Below, one piece after another: positions 8,866 through 17,703 of a stretch of 64,000 nt of DNA. This DNA comes from Endozoicomonas sp. ISHI1. Lineage in GTDB: Bacteria > Pseudomonadota > Gammaproteobacteria > Pseudomonadales > Endozoicomonadaceae. The stretch covers positions 1-64,000 of the forward strand of contig NZ_JAGRPU010000031.1 in the NCBI RefSeq assembly GCF_024606225.1, read 5' to 3'. The stretch's first letter is position 1, and every line of letters begins with the position of its first letter. The translations under genes and the position numbers were made by a program. Under the pieces are notes generated by a model. The model was not told the DNA's origin, ran no database searches, and saw nothing but the letters and a program-made list of their open reading frames with translations.

Positions 8866-10566
8866 TTGCACGTATTGGTCTGTGTGCCTTTCGCCTGCCC
8901 GGTTGAGCCGCAGACTTACCGTTTTATCGTTGAGGTTAACCAGATTGGGGCTTCGACCAGCCAGATTTTTTCTATAAAAACTGAGCCGGGCACATTATTT
9001 GCGCTGCCAATGACCGATGGGAGGTCGGTGCAAAACGAACCATCACATGTGACCTGCACAAACGGATATTCAGGATCAGGCTCGCCACCCAATGACAAAC
9101 CCGGCAGGCGAAACAAACTTCAGATCATCACTTTAACGTACGGAACGGGCGGCGGTACCTATTCCCGGACAACGGGGCAAGAGGATCATGGTCAGTCATT
9201 CAATAGACATTCAGAAAAATCGCATTATCCATACGACAACAACCATAATGATGAAAATTCGGGTCGGCCTGCCAACTCCCGGCATAGCCTTGAAGAAAAT
9301 TGCCATGAACAGCCCTGTTGTCATCGACAAGGACGCTGTATCTTCGCTCCCTCGACAAGTACCCAGTGTCGTGCAACCTCAGGCGACTCTTTCGCTTGCA
9401 GAACGGATGTCTGTGTGCAAACAGGCGATCAGGAATCTGGCCCGGTAAGTCATCCTGCTGAAGGTCCGACAGTTGACTCGGGATCTGACAGCACAACCGG
9501 TCCATCATTAACATTAAAACCACCTCCTGCGAAAAAACAAAGGAAGGCAGGCTTCAAAAAATACCGATGTGATCACCTCGGCTGTGAAAAAACATTTAGC
9601 TCTCAAGCCTCATTGAACAATCACAAAAGGCAATATCACACCGGAGAGCAAACCTGCCCGGAGTGCCAGAAGACCCTGCCAAACGCTCAAGCCCTGTCGG
9701 ATCACAAAAGACACTATCACACCGGAGAGCAAACCTGCCCTGAATGCCAGAAGACCCTGCCACACGCTCAAGCCCTGACGGATCACAAAAGAAAAGATCA
9801 CACCCCAGAGCAAATCTGCCCGGAGTGCCAGAAGACCCTGCCACACGCTCAAGCTCTGTCGACTCACAAAAGAAAAGATCACACCCCAGAGCAAACCTGC
9901 CCTGAGTGCCAGAAGACCCTGCCAAACGCTCAAGTCCTGTCGGTTCACAGAAGTCTATATCACACCGGAGAACAAACCTGCCCTGAATGCCAGAAGACCC
10001 TGCCAAACGCTCAAGCCCTATCGATTCACAAAAGAAAAGATCATACCCCAGAGCAAACCTGCCCGGAGTGCCAGAAGATCCTGCCAAACGCCCAAGCCCT
10101 GTCGGCTCACAAAAGTCAATATCATACCGGAGAGCAAACCTGCCCTCAGTGCCGGAAGATCCTGCCAAACGCGAGAGCCTTGTTGAATCACAAAAGAAAA
10201 GATCACACTTCAGAGCAAATCTGCCCTGAGTGCCAGAAGACCCTGCCAAACGCTCAAGCTCTGTCGACTCACAAAAGAAAAGATCACACCCCAGAGCAAA
10301 CCTGCCCTGAGTGCCAGAAGACCCTGCCAAACGCCCAAGCCCTGTCGGCTCACAAAAGTCACTATCACACCGGTGAGCAAACCTGCCCTGAATGCCAGAA
10401 GACCCTGCCACACGCTCAAGCCCTGTCGGAACACAAAAGAAAAGATCACACCCCAGAGCAAACCTGTCCTGAGTGCCAGAAGACCCTGCCAAACGCCCAT
10501 GCACTGTCGGCTCACAAAAGGCAACACCGAAAACGAAAGCCTGATGATGCAAAGTCAAGTGATTGA
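8866..10566 (+). CDS. C2H2 zinc-finger array protein, copy 6
   Basis: Twelve fingers with the first of type C-x4-C-x3-F. Three fingers carry His at helix position -1 (PHAQAL) instead of the usual Asn, a variant seen otherwise in copy 7. Positions +6 seen here include D, T, V, I, A, N and E, the widest set of any copy. The linker upstream (10567-10755 after it, 8677-8865 before it) is almost identical to that of copy 7, which suggests recent duplication of this unit. The N-terminal region and C-terminal basic tail are as in the paralogues. Confidence 0.85.
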   Translation: MHVLVCVPFACPVEPQTYRFIVEVNQIGASTSQIFSIKTEPGTLFALPMTDGRSVQNEPSHVTCTNGYSGSGSPPNDKPGRRNKLQIITLTYGTGGGTYSRTTGQEDHGQSFNRHSEKSHYPYDNNHNDENSGRPANSRHSLEENCHEQPCCHRQGRCIFAPSTSTQCRATSGDSFACRTDVCVQTGDQESGPVSHPAEGPTVDSGSDSTTGPSLTLKPPPAKKQRKAGFKKYRCDHLGCEKTFSSQASLNNHKRQYHTGEQTCPECQKTLPNAQALSDHKRHYHTGEQTCPECQKTLPHAQALTDHKRKDHTPEQICPECQKTLPHAQALSTHKRKDHTPEQTCPECQKTLPNAQVLSVHRSLYHTGEQTCPECQKTLPNAQALSIHKRKDHTPEQTCPECQKILPNAQALSAHKSQYHTGEQTCPQCRKILPNARALLNHKRKDHTSEQICPECQKTLPNAQALSTHKRKDHTPEQTCPECQKTLPNAQALSAHKSHYHTGEQTCPECQKTLPHAQALSEHKRKDHTPEQTCPECQKTLPNAHALSAHKRQHRKRKPDDAKSSD

Positions 10567-10755
10567 TGTCTGCTTGTCACAGGCTAAAGAGGGAAAGGCG
10601 CTATATACGTTTGGGCATGAGCTGAAGTGCAATGTTCACGTCCATCGGTCTCTCACCTGCGGCGGGTTAACCGATGACAAAACTCTTATCCCCTCGTCTA
10701 TCCTCACTGCTCTTGTCCATAGAAAACAAAGGATAGAATCATTAAAAGTCTACTC

Positions 10756-12618
10756 TTGCACGTATTGGTCTGTGTGCCTTTCGCCTGCCCGGTTGAGCCG
10801 CAGACTTACCGTTTTATCGTTGAGGTTAACCAGATTGGGGCTTCGACCAGCCAGATTTTTTCTATAAAAACTGAGCCGGGCACATTATCTGCACTGCCAA
10901 TGACCGATGGGAGGTCGGTGCAAAACGAACCATCACATATGACCCGCACAAACGGATATTCAGGATCAGGCTCGCCACACAATGACAAACCCGGCAGGCG
11001 AAACAAATTTCAGATCATCACTTTGATGTACGGAACGGGCGGCGGTACCTATTCCCGGACAACGGGGCAAGAGGATCATGGTCAGTCATTCAATAGACAT
11101 TCAGAAAAATCGCATTATCCATACGACAACAACCATAATGATGAAAATTCGGGTCGGCCTGCCAACTCCCGACATAGCCTTGAAGAAAATTGCCATGAAC
11201 AGCCCTGTTGTCATCGACAAGGACGCTGTATCTTCGCCCCCTCCACAAGTACCCAGTGTCGTGCAACCTCAGGCGACTCTTTCGCTTACAGAACAGATGT
11301 CTGTTTGCAAACAGGCGATCAGGAATCTGGCCCGGTAAGCCATCTTGCTGCAGGTCCGACAGTGGTCTCAGGCGCTGACAGCACAACCGGTCCATCATTA
11401 ACATCAAACCCACCTCCTGCGAAAAAACAAAGGAAGGCAGGCTTCAAAAAATACCGATGTGATCACCTCGGCTGTGAAAAATCATTTAGCTCTCAAGTCT
11501 CATTGAACAATCACAAAAGGCAATATCACACCGGAGAGCAAACCTGCCCGGAGTGCCAGAAGACCCTACCAAACGCTCAAGCCCTGTCGAATCACAAAAG
11601 ACAATATCACACTGGAGAACAAACCTGCCCTGAGTGCCAGAAGACCCTGCCAAACGCTCAAGCCCTGTCGAATCACAAAAGAAAAGACCACACCCCGGAG
11701 CAAACCTGCCCAGAGTGCCAGAAGACCCTCCCAAGCGCTCGAGCCCTGTCGGTTCACAAAAGTCAATATCACACCGGAGAGCAAACCTGCCCTGAGTGCC
11801 AGAAGACCCTCCCAAGCGCTCAAGCCCTGTCGAATCACAAAAGAAAAGACCACACCCCGGAGCAAACCTGCCCTGAGTGCCAAAAAAACCTGCCAAATGC
11901 ACAAGCCCTGTCAGCTCACAAAAGAAAAAATCACACCCCGGAGCAAACCTGCCCTGAGTGCCAGAAGACCCTGCCAAACGCGAAAGCCCTGTCGGATCAC
12001 AAAAGGCGATATCACAGCGGAGAGCAAACCTGCCCTGAGTGCCAGAAGACACTGCCAAACGCTCAAGCCCTTTGGGATCACAAAAAAAAATATCATACCC
12101 CAGAGCAAACCTGTCCTGAGTGCCAGAAGATCCTGCCAAACGCGAGGGCCCTGTCGGATCACAAAAGACACTATCACACCGGAGAGCAAACCTGCCCTGA
12201 ATGCCAGAAGACCCTGCCACACGCTCAAGCCCTGTCGGATCACAAAAGAAAAAATCACACCCCAGAACAAATCTGCCCTGAGTGCCAGAAGACCCTGCCA
12301 AACGCTCAAGCCCTGATGGTTCACAAAAGAAAAGATCACACCCCGGAACAAAGCTGCCCTGAGTGCCAGAAGACCCTGCCAAACGCCCAAGCCCTGTCGG
12401 CTCACAAAAGTCAATATCACACCGGAGAGCAAACCTGCCCCGAGTGCCAGAAGACCCTGCCAAACGCCCAAGCCCTGACGGATCACAAAAGAAAAGATCA
12501 CACCCCAGAGGAAACCTGTCCTGAGTGCCAGAAGACACTGCCAAACGCGAAAGCCCTGTCGGATCACAGAAGGCATCACCGAAAACGAAAGCTTGATGAT
12601 GCAAAGTCAAGTGATTGA
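10756..12618 (+). CDS. C2H2 zinc-finger array protein, copy 7
   Basis: Fourteen fingers. The N-terminal region and first finger are nearly identical to copy 6, but the finger series differs in length and order, so the array part has diverged by rearrangement faster than the flanks. Most fingers have Asp, Asn, Val or Ala at +6. Finger 8 has WDH with a KKK stretch following. The tail is HRKRKLDDAK. The start given is TTG at 10756, with an in-frame ATT at 10741 as alternative. Confidence 0.85.
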   Translation: MHVLVCVPFACPVEPQTYRFIVEVNQIGASTSQIFSIKTEPGTLSALPMTDGRSVQNEPSHMTRTNGYSGSGSPHNDKPGRRNKFQIITLMYGTGGGTYSRTTGQEDHGQSFNRHSEKSHYPYDNNHNDENSGRPANSRHSLEENCHEQPCCHRQGRCIFAPSTSTQCRATSGDSFAYRTDVCLQTGDQESGPVSHLAAGPTVVSGADSTTGPSLTSNPPPAKKQRKAGFKKYRCDHLGCEKSFSSQVSLNNHKRQYHTGEQTCPECQKTLPNAQALSNHKRQYHTGEQTCPECQKTLPNAQALSNHKRKDHTPEQTCPECQKTLPSARALSVHKSQYHTGEQTCPECQKTLPSAQALSNHKRKDHTPEQTCPECQKNLPNAQALSAHKRKNHTPEQTCPECQKTLPNAKALSDHKRRYHSGEQTCPECQKTLPNAQALWDHKKKYHTPEQTCPECQKILPNARALSDHKRHYHTGEQTCPECQKTLPHAQALSDHKRKNHTPEQICPECQKTLPNAQALMVHKRKDHTPEQSCPECQKTLPNAQALSAHKSQYHTGEQTCPECQKTLPNAQALTDHKRKDHTPEETCPECQKTLPNAKALSDHRRHHRKRKLDDAKSSD

Positions 12619-12807
12619 TGTCTGCTTGTTACAGGCTAAAGAGGGAAAGGCGCTGCATACGTTTGGGCATGAGCTGAAGTGCAATGTTCACGTCCATCGG
12701 TCTCTCACCTGCGGCGGGTTAATCGATGACAAAACTCTTATCCCCTCGTCTATCCTCACTGCTCCTATCCACAGAAAACAGAGGATAGAACCATTAAAAG
12801 TCTACTC

Positions 12808-14670
12808 TTGCACGTATTGGTCTTTGTGCCATTCGTTTGCCCGGTCGAGCCACAGACATACCGTTTTATCTTTGAGGTTAACCAGAATAGGGCTTCGAAC
12901 AGCCAGAGTTTTTCTATAAAAACTGAGTCGGGCACGTTATCTGCGATGCTAATGAACGATGAGAGGCCGGTGCAAAACGAACCATTACACATTACCCGCG
13001 CAAACGGATATTCAGGGCCACGCACGCCTTGCGATGACAAACCCTGTCGGCGAAACAAATTTCAGATTATCATTTTGATGTACGGAACGGGCGGCGGCAA
13101 CTATTCCCGGACAAAGGGGCCAGAGGATCATGGTCAGTCATTCAATAAGTATTCAGAAAAATCTCATTATCTATACGACAACGAACATAAAGATGAAAAT
13201 TCGGGCCGACCTACCGACTCCCGACATAGCCTTGACGAAAATTGCCATCAACAGCCCTGTTGTCATCGACAAGGACGCTGTATCTTCGCTCCCTCCACAA
13301 GTACCTGGTGTCGTTCAACCTCAGACGACTCTTTCGCTGGCAGAACAGATGTCTATTTGCAAGCAGGCGATCAGGAATCAGGCCCGTTAAGCCATCCTGC
13401 TATAGTTCCGAGAGTTGACTTGGGAGCTGACAGCACAACCGGTCCAGCATTAACATTACATCCACCTCCTGCGAAAAAACAAAGGAAGGCAGGCTCCAAA
13501 AAATACCGATGTTATCACCCTGGCTGTGAAAAATTACTTGGTACTAAAGCCTCATTGAGCACTCACAAAAGTCAATATCACACCGGAGAGCAAACCTGCC
13601 CTGAGTGCCGGAAGACCCTGCCAAACGCTCAAGCCCTGTCGGTTCACAAAAGTCAATATCACACAGGAGAGCAAACCTGCCCTGAGTGCCAGAAGATCCT
13701 GCCAAACACCAGGGCCCTGTTGGTTCACAGAAGAAAAGATCACACCCCAGAGCAAACCTGCCCTGAGTGCCAGAAGACCTTGGCAAACGCTCAAGCCCTG
13801 TCGGTTCACAAAAGTCTATATCACACCGGAGAGCAAACCTGCCCTGAGTGCCAGAGGACCCTGCCAAACGCTCAAGCCCTGTCGGTTCACAAAAGAAAAG
13901 ATCACACGGGGGAACAAACCTGCCCTGAGTGCCAGAAGACCCTGCCAAACGCTCAAGCACTGACGTATCACAAAAGAAAAGATCACACCCCAGAGCAAAG
14001 CTGCCCTAAGTGCCAGAAGACCCTGCCAAACGCCAGAGCCCTGTCGGCTCACAAAAGTCAATATCACACCTCAGAGCAAACCTGCCCCTGGTGCCAGAAG
14101 GTCCTGCCAAACGCTCGAACCCTGATGAATCACAAAAGACAAGCTCACAGTCCAGAGCAAACCTGTCCTGAGTGCCAGAAGACCCTGCCAAACACTCAAG
14201 CCCTGTCGAATCACAAAAGAAAAGATCACACTTCAGAGCAAACCTGCCCTGAGTGCCAAAAGACCCTGCCAAACGCTCAAGCCCTGACGGTTCACAAAAG
14301 AAAAGATCACACCCCAGAGCAAACCTGCCCTGAGTGCCAGAAGACTCTGCCAAACGCTCAAGCTCTGTCGGTTCACAAAAGTCTATATCACACCGGAGAG
14401 CAAACCTGCCCTAAGTGCCAGAAGACCCTGCCAAACGCGAAAGCCCTGACGAATCACAAAAGAAAAGATCACACCCCAGAGCAAACCTGCCCTAAGTGTC
14501 AGAAGACCCTGCCAAATGCTCGAGCCCTGTCGGCTCACAAAAGTCAATATCACACCGGAGAGCAAACTTGCCCTGAGTGCCAGAAGACCCTGCCAAACAA
14601 TCAAGCGCTGTCGACTCACAAAAGGCAACATCGAAAACGAAAGCTTGATGATGCTAAGTCAAGTGATTGA
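12808..14670 (+). CDS. C2H2 zinc-finger array protein, copy 8 (last in array)
   Basis: Fourteen fingers and the most diverged N-terminal region. Finger 8 is atypical (C-P-W-C, MNH, HKRQAH with an SPE linker) and may be an older module. First-finger spacing is C-x4-C with Tyr-Arg-Cys before it. The array ends here: the linker that follows is cut at about 14775 and unrelated sequence begins. The start given is TTG at 12808, with ATT at 12793 as alternative. Confidence 0.85.
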   Translation: MHVLVFVPFVCPVEPQTYRFIFEVNQNRASNSQSFSIKTESGTLSAMLMNDERPVQNEPLHITRANGYSGPRTPCDDKPCRRNKFQIIILMYGTGGGNYSRTKGPEDHGQSFNKYSEKSHYLYDNEHKDENSGRPTDSRHSLDENCHQQPCCHRQGRCIFAPSTSTWCRSTSDDSFAGRTDVYLQAGDQESGPLSHPAIVPRVDLGADSTTGPALTLHPPPAKKQRKAGSKKYRCYHPGCEKLLGTKASLSTHKSQYHTGEQTCPECRKTLPNAQALSVHKSQYHTGEQTCPECQKILPNTRALLVHRRKDHTPEQTCPECQKTLANAQALSVHKSLYHTGEQTCPECQRTLPNAQALSVHKRKDHTGEQTCPECQKTLPNAQALTYHKRKDHTPEQSCPKCQKTLPNARALSAHKSQYHTSEQTCPWCQKVLPNARTLMNHKRQAHSPEQTCPECQKTLPNTQALSNHKRKDHTSEQTCPECQKTLPNAQALTVHKRKDHTPEQTCPECQKTLPNAQALSVHKSLYHTGEQTCPKCQKTLPNAKALTNHKRKDHTPEQTCPKCQKTLPNARALSAHKSQYHTGEQTCPECQKTLPNNQALSTHKRQHRKRKLDDAKSSD

Positions 14671-14775
14671 TTTCTGCTTGTCACAGGCTAAAGAGGGAAA
14701 GGCACAGCAAACGTTTGGGCATGATCTGAAGTGCAATGTTCACGTCCATCGGTCTATCACCTGCGGCGGGTTAAC
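14671..14775 (+). other. Truncated copy of the zinc-finger array linker
   Basis: Matches the start of the linker found after every zinc-finger gene, up to the GCGGCGGGTTAAC motif, then stops abruptly and is followed by unrelated sequence. It marks the right-hand breakpoint of the tandem array. The next ~180 bp hold only a short inverted repeat (GTCAGGT...ACCTGAC, about 14782-14813) and a 14 bp tandem repeat. Confidence 0.75.
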
Positions 14776-14856
14776 GACTCCGTCAGGTGTTTATAGCGAT
14801 TACGCTACCTGACAGGAAAAGTAAAATACCTCCCGCTTTCTGCCCGTGTTTTTATC

Positions 14857-14898
14857 GGGGTCGCCCAGACGGGGTCGCCCAGACGGGGTCGCCCAGAC
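14857..14898. repeat. Three tandem 14 bp repeats
   Basis: GGGGTCGCCCAGAC is repeated three times without change. No function can be assigned from sequence. It lies between the broken end of the zinc-finger array and the 3' end of tatD. Confidence 0.9.
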
Positions 14899-14961
14899 AA
14901 TCTTTACGGCGGGGAGGTTGTCAATAATCCGACTCATTGCAGGCGGGATACCAATACTGCC

Positions 14962-16506
14962 TCAGTCACCGAGCGAGAATATACGTCTGGCATTGTCGGT
15001 GGTTGCAGCGGCAATCTCTTCGCCATCCACTCTAAGCACCTGGCTCAGCGCATGGATCACATAGGGCAGATTAGCCGGTTCATTATCATTTTCTCTTTTG
15101 CCACCCCGACGATGCTCTAACCGCGGTGGCATGACCAGATAAGGCTCTAAAAACGGTGCATCGGTCTCAACCATCAGGCGCTCACGCAGAGTCTCCCAAC
15201 TGACAGAGCGCAGTGCCTTAACCAGATCTTTGTTACGCTTGTCGCCGATCCAACCGGTAATTCCGATGGAACAGCCCAGATCAAGATAGGCCTGCAGTTG
15301 CTCACTGTTACCGGTGAAGCAGTGAACGCAAGCCATGGCTGGTGAAGGCAACTGATTTATGTAGTCTGCCAGAATACCCATGAAGTCATCATGGGCAAGC
15401 CGCTCATGCAAAAACAGTGGTTTTTTCAGCTCTGCAGCCAGCGCCAACTGTTTCCTGAACACGGTCCGTTGCACTTCAGGAGACGACCATTTGCGATCGT
15501 AATCCAATCCACACTCACCCACCGCAATGCAGTGACGATCCCCTTGTTCAAGTATTTCTCTCATTTCCCGTATGCCACCATCCCGGTGGAAATTCTTGGC
15601 GTGGTGTGGGTGGCATCCCACTGTATAGTACAAAGAGCATGGGGGGGAATCTGAAAATCCACAAGCTTCAGTGGCTTTCGCCGATGGCTCCGACCATTGA
15701 TCCACCAGTTTCTGAGCCTTTTTCGACGCAGAAATGGAAGTGCCCGTTACCATGATGCTACCAACCCCTGCCCGGGAAGCTTCTGCAATAACCCGGGGCA
15801 AGTTAAAGCTGTCTTTAACGAGATTGGCTCCAATATCAACCAGTGGCGTCATGTATAGAGGCCTGAACTTCGGGCGAGTCAGATATACCTTGCCCGACTC
15901 TGGCCCGGCAGCTAACTGGAAACTCCAGGAATCATCATCTGTGGCAGGCACATCAGGTGATGCAGAGGCCCCGGTTGAGCGCTGGCAATATCGGGACTCC
16001 GGGTTCTTATCCATGACCTGCTGACCCTGAACGGTATGGTAGTTCGGGTTGCCATGGTATCGGGATGCAACGAGAGAAACGCCTGAAAAAGGCTTGTCAG
16101 CAGAACCTGAGCACTTCTTCTTTTTTTTCATTTTTCGTGGCTTTGTTGAACGGCCTTCTTGCCAGACTTTCAGGTCCGCTTCGTCGGCGGCCCACTGCGT
16201 ACCTTTGCTGCTAACGTCATGAGGGGACACTGAATTGGGTGACGTGATATTGGAAAGTATCGCTTTTTCATCGACATTATCAACTTTCACAAATCTGCCA
16301 TCAGGGCTTAAAGTGGCTGATCTGACCGTTTGAGAATGAGATAAGTTGGGTGTTCTTACTGAAACTATATTGTTGCTATCACCAGTACTGACAGTCCTAC
16401 CGAAACGAGCACCTTCTCCAGTCTCTTGCGATTGAGGTTGAACAGGTTGTGACGTGGTTGGGTTTGAACCTCCAACTGCGCCGATAGTGTGATCCGAGTT
16501 AATCAT
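14962..16506 (-). CDS. tatD: TatD family metal-dependent DNase with long N-terminal extension
   Basis: Residues from about 219 on align with E. coli TatD: start MTPLVDIGANL, VGCHPHH, AVGECGLDYDR, VHCFTGN, GITGWIGDKR, ETDAPFLEP and a C-terminal ATTDNARRIF. TatD is a Mg-dependent 3'-5' exonuclease. FLHERLAHDDF replaces the usual FMHCRDAHERF. The 218 residues before the domain are not part of the family: they are Ser/Thr-rich, contain a strongly basic KPRKMKKKKK stretch, and include SATLSPDGRF, which resembles the propeller repeats of the 42-57 kb family. A start at 15852 would give a standard 296-residue TatD, but the upstream frame is open for 218 codons and begins with ATG at 16506. The extension could target the enzyme elsewhere; that is inference. 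Confidence 0.88.
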   Translation of the reverse strand: MINSDHTIGAVGGSNPTTSQPVQPQSQETGEGARFGRTVSTGDSNNIVSVRTPNLSHSQTVRSATLSPDGRFVKVDNVDEKAILSNITSPNSVSPHDVSSKGTQWAADEADLKVWQEGRSTKPRKMKKKKKCSGSADKPFSGVSLVASRYHGNPNYHTVQGQQVMDKNPESRYCQRSTGASASPDVPATDDDSWSFQLAAGPESGKVYLTRPKFRPLYMTPLVDIGANLVKDSFNLPRVIAEASRAGVGSIMVTGTSISASKKAQKLVDQWSEPSAKATEACGFSDSPPCSLYYTVGCHPHHAKNFHRDGGIREMREILEQGDRHCIAVGECGLDYDRKWSSPEVQRTVFRKQLALAAELKKPLFLHERLAHDDFMGILADYINQLPSPAMACVHCFTGNSEQLQAYLDLGCSIGITGWIGDKRNKDLVKALRSVSWETLRERLMVETDAPFLEPYLVMPPRLEHRRGGKRENDNEPANLPYVIHALSQVLRVDGEEIAAATTDNARRIFSLGD

Positions 16507-16679
16507 ATTAAGCTTCTTCTATTAAGTGGGTATTATCCTTGATTACAAGAATATCGGGTTGAAGGGCATTCAACAGCGATGACCTCAAATAAATCAGAGT
16601 GGTTCTTGGATTGAAAGTTCAGAACATTGACGTAAGCATAACTAACAGGAAAACAGGAATCTGATGTCAACTGTTCGCA

Positions 16680-16793
16680 GAGATGAAGGGAAGAGGAATA
16701 TCAAAGACTAGCTTTATCAGGGCCTATGTCGATCAGTGGCCAGAAGATGTTCAGGAGCGTCTTAAGGAGCAGATGGAATCACTTCAAAATTGA
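16680..16793 (+). pseudogene. 3' relic of a second kinase-like gene
   Basis: These 38 codons, ending in TGA, match the last residues of the kinase-like protein ending at 18873 (SGFIRTYVGQWPEVVQE versus TSFIRAYVDQWPEDVQE). Nothing upstream of them, between 16507 and 16679, resembles the rest of that gene. The simplest reading is that a tandem duplicate was deleted, leaving its C-terminal end. The surrounding 16507-16884 interval otherwise holds only the terminator that follows. Confidence 0.75.
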
Positions 16794-16832
16794 ATGTCGC
16801 TGATTTTATGCCATTTTTAAGCAGCCTTAATG

Positions 16833-16863
16833 AGAGATGCCAGTGCATCTCTGCGCTTTTTTT
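16833..16863 (+). terminator. Rho-independent terminator
   Basis: Stem AGAGATG / CATCTCT with a six-base loop, then a run of T. It lies after the kinase relic, so it probably ended the lost duplicate. Confidence 0.7.
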
Positions 16864-16884
16864 CAATTGGAGTAAAAAATAGTG

Positions 16885-17571
16885 ATGGTCAATCTCCTGA
16901 GCAACAGCTTTATTTTAATTTCTGTGGGCCTCTCTTCTGCTTTGGTTGCAGCAAACCCGGTTGCAGAAAGAAACATCAATGGCATTATGTTCGATGCTTC
17001 CTGTCCGAACGGTGAAGAGGTCTGTAAAAACCATCCGTTTGACTGCATCGGTGGTTGTGCGCTTAATGCGTCAACAGGAGAAACTGTGTTTCAGTGGGAA
17101 CGTACCATTTTTACAACTAAATTCGACAAGGCTTCACGGCTTGATATTCAGGCCATGAAAAAATGTCTTGGCCGTGAAGCAATCCGCACTGCTTTACTAA
17201 AGAGTCAGGAAAGCATTCAGGATACCGGCTCAGAGACATTACCCTGCACAGTCACTGGCTCGGAATGGCAATATATCTATCCCAAGTATTATATTTCGAC
17301 ACTTACACGGCCTGCCTGTGACACAACCCGATCTTATCTTGACGAGTTGACTGGCAGCTGCCAGAACTGGAAAAGCACCGCTGCTGAAGCCGGATTATGG
17401 GTTGGTTACGGCGCGGCTGCTCTGCTAGGTACGGTGGCATCCTATTTTGCTGTAGCACAGGTCGGCAGATGCACCGGATGGTTCCATTGGGTCACTATTG
17501 GAGATGTTCTGGGTTTGTGTTACGGAAAGTTTTTCAAATGGAGACAGCACGAGACACCTCGTGGTTATTGA
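16885..17571 (+). CDS. Exported Cys-rich protein, function unknown
   Basis: Not recognised. The 228-residue protein starts with a likely signal peptide (about residues 1-23, ending SALVAANP), has about a dozen cysteines in the exported part (for example SCPNGEEVC, DCIGGC), and a hydrophobic segment near residues 168-193 (AAALLGTVASYFAVAQVG) that could anchor it. ATG at 16885 is chosen over the GTG just before it; GGAG lies about 12 nt upstream. It sits between a kinase relic and an intact kinase-like gene and may belong to that duplicated cassette. Confidence 0.7.
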   Translation: MVNLLSNSFILISVGLSSALVAANPVAERNINGIMFDASCPNGEEVCKNHPFDCIGGCALNASTGETVFQWERTIFTTKFDKASRLDIQAMKKCLGREAIRTALLKSQESIQDTGSETLPCTVTGSEWQYIYPKYYISTLTRPACDTTRSYLDELTGSCQNWKSTAAEAGLWVGYGAAALLGTVASYFAVAQVGRCTGWFHWVTIGDVLGLCYGKFFKWRQHETPRGY

Positions 17572-17703
17572 AAAGTAGAGGCTTGTTAACTGTATCCAGG
17601 CTGGCGGCATGAATCGGGATCATTGCATGATGTTCGATAGCCATTGAACTCTCTGGAACGATCAGGGTCTAAAAATGTTAAAGGACTGATTGAGGAGTGC
17701 ATC

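Noticed and set aside
1-14640. The 81 bp repeats as a CRISPR or satellite array
   Set aside because: The repeats are in frame, lack spacers and encode complete zinc fingers.
14776-14820. Inverted repeat GTCAGGT...ACCTGAC as a terminator
   Set aside because: The loop is long and no T run follows; evidence is too weak.
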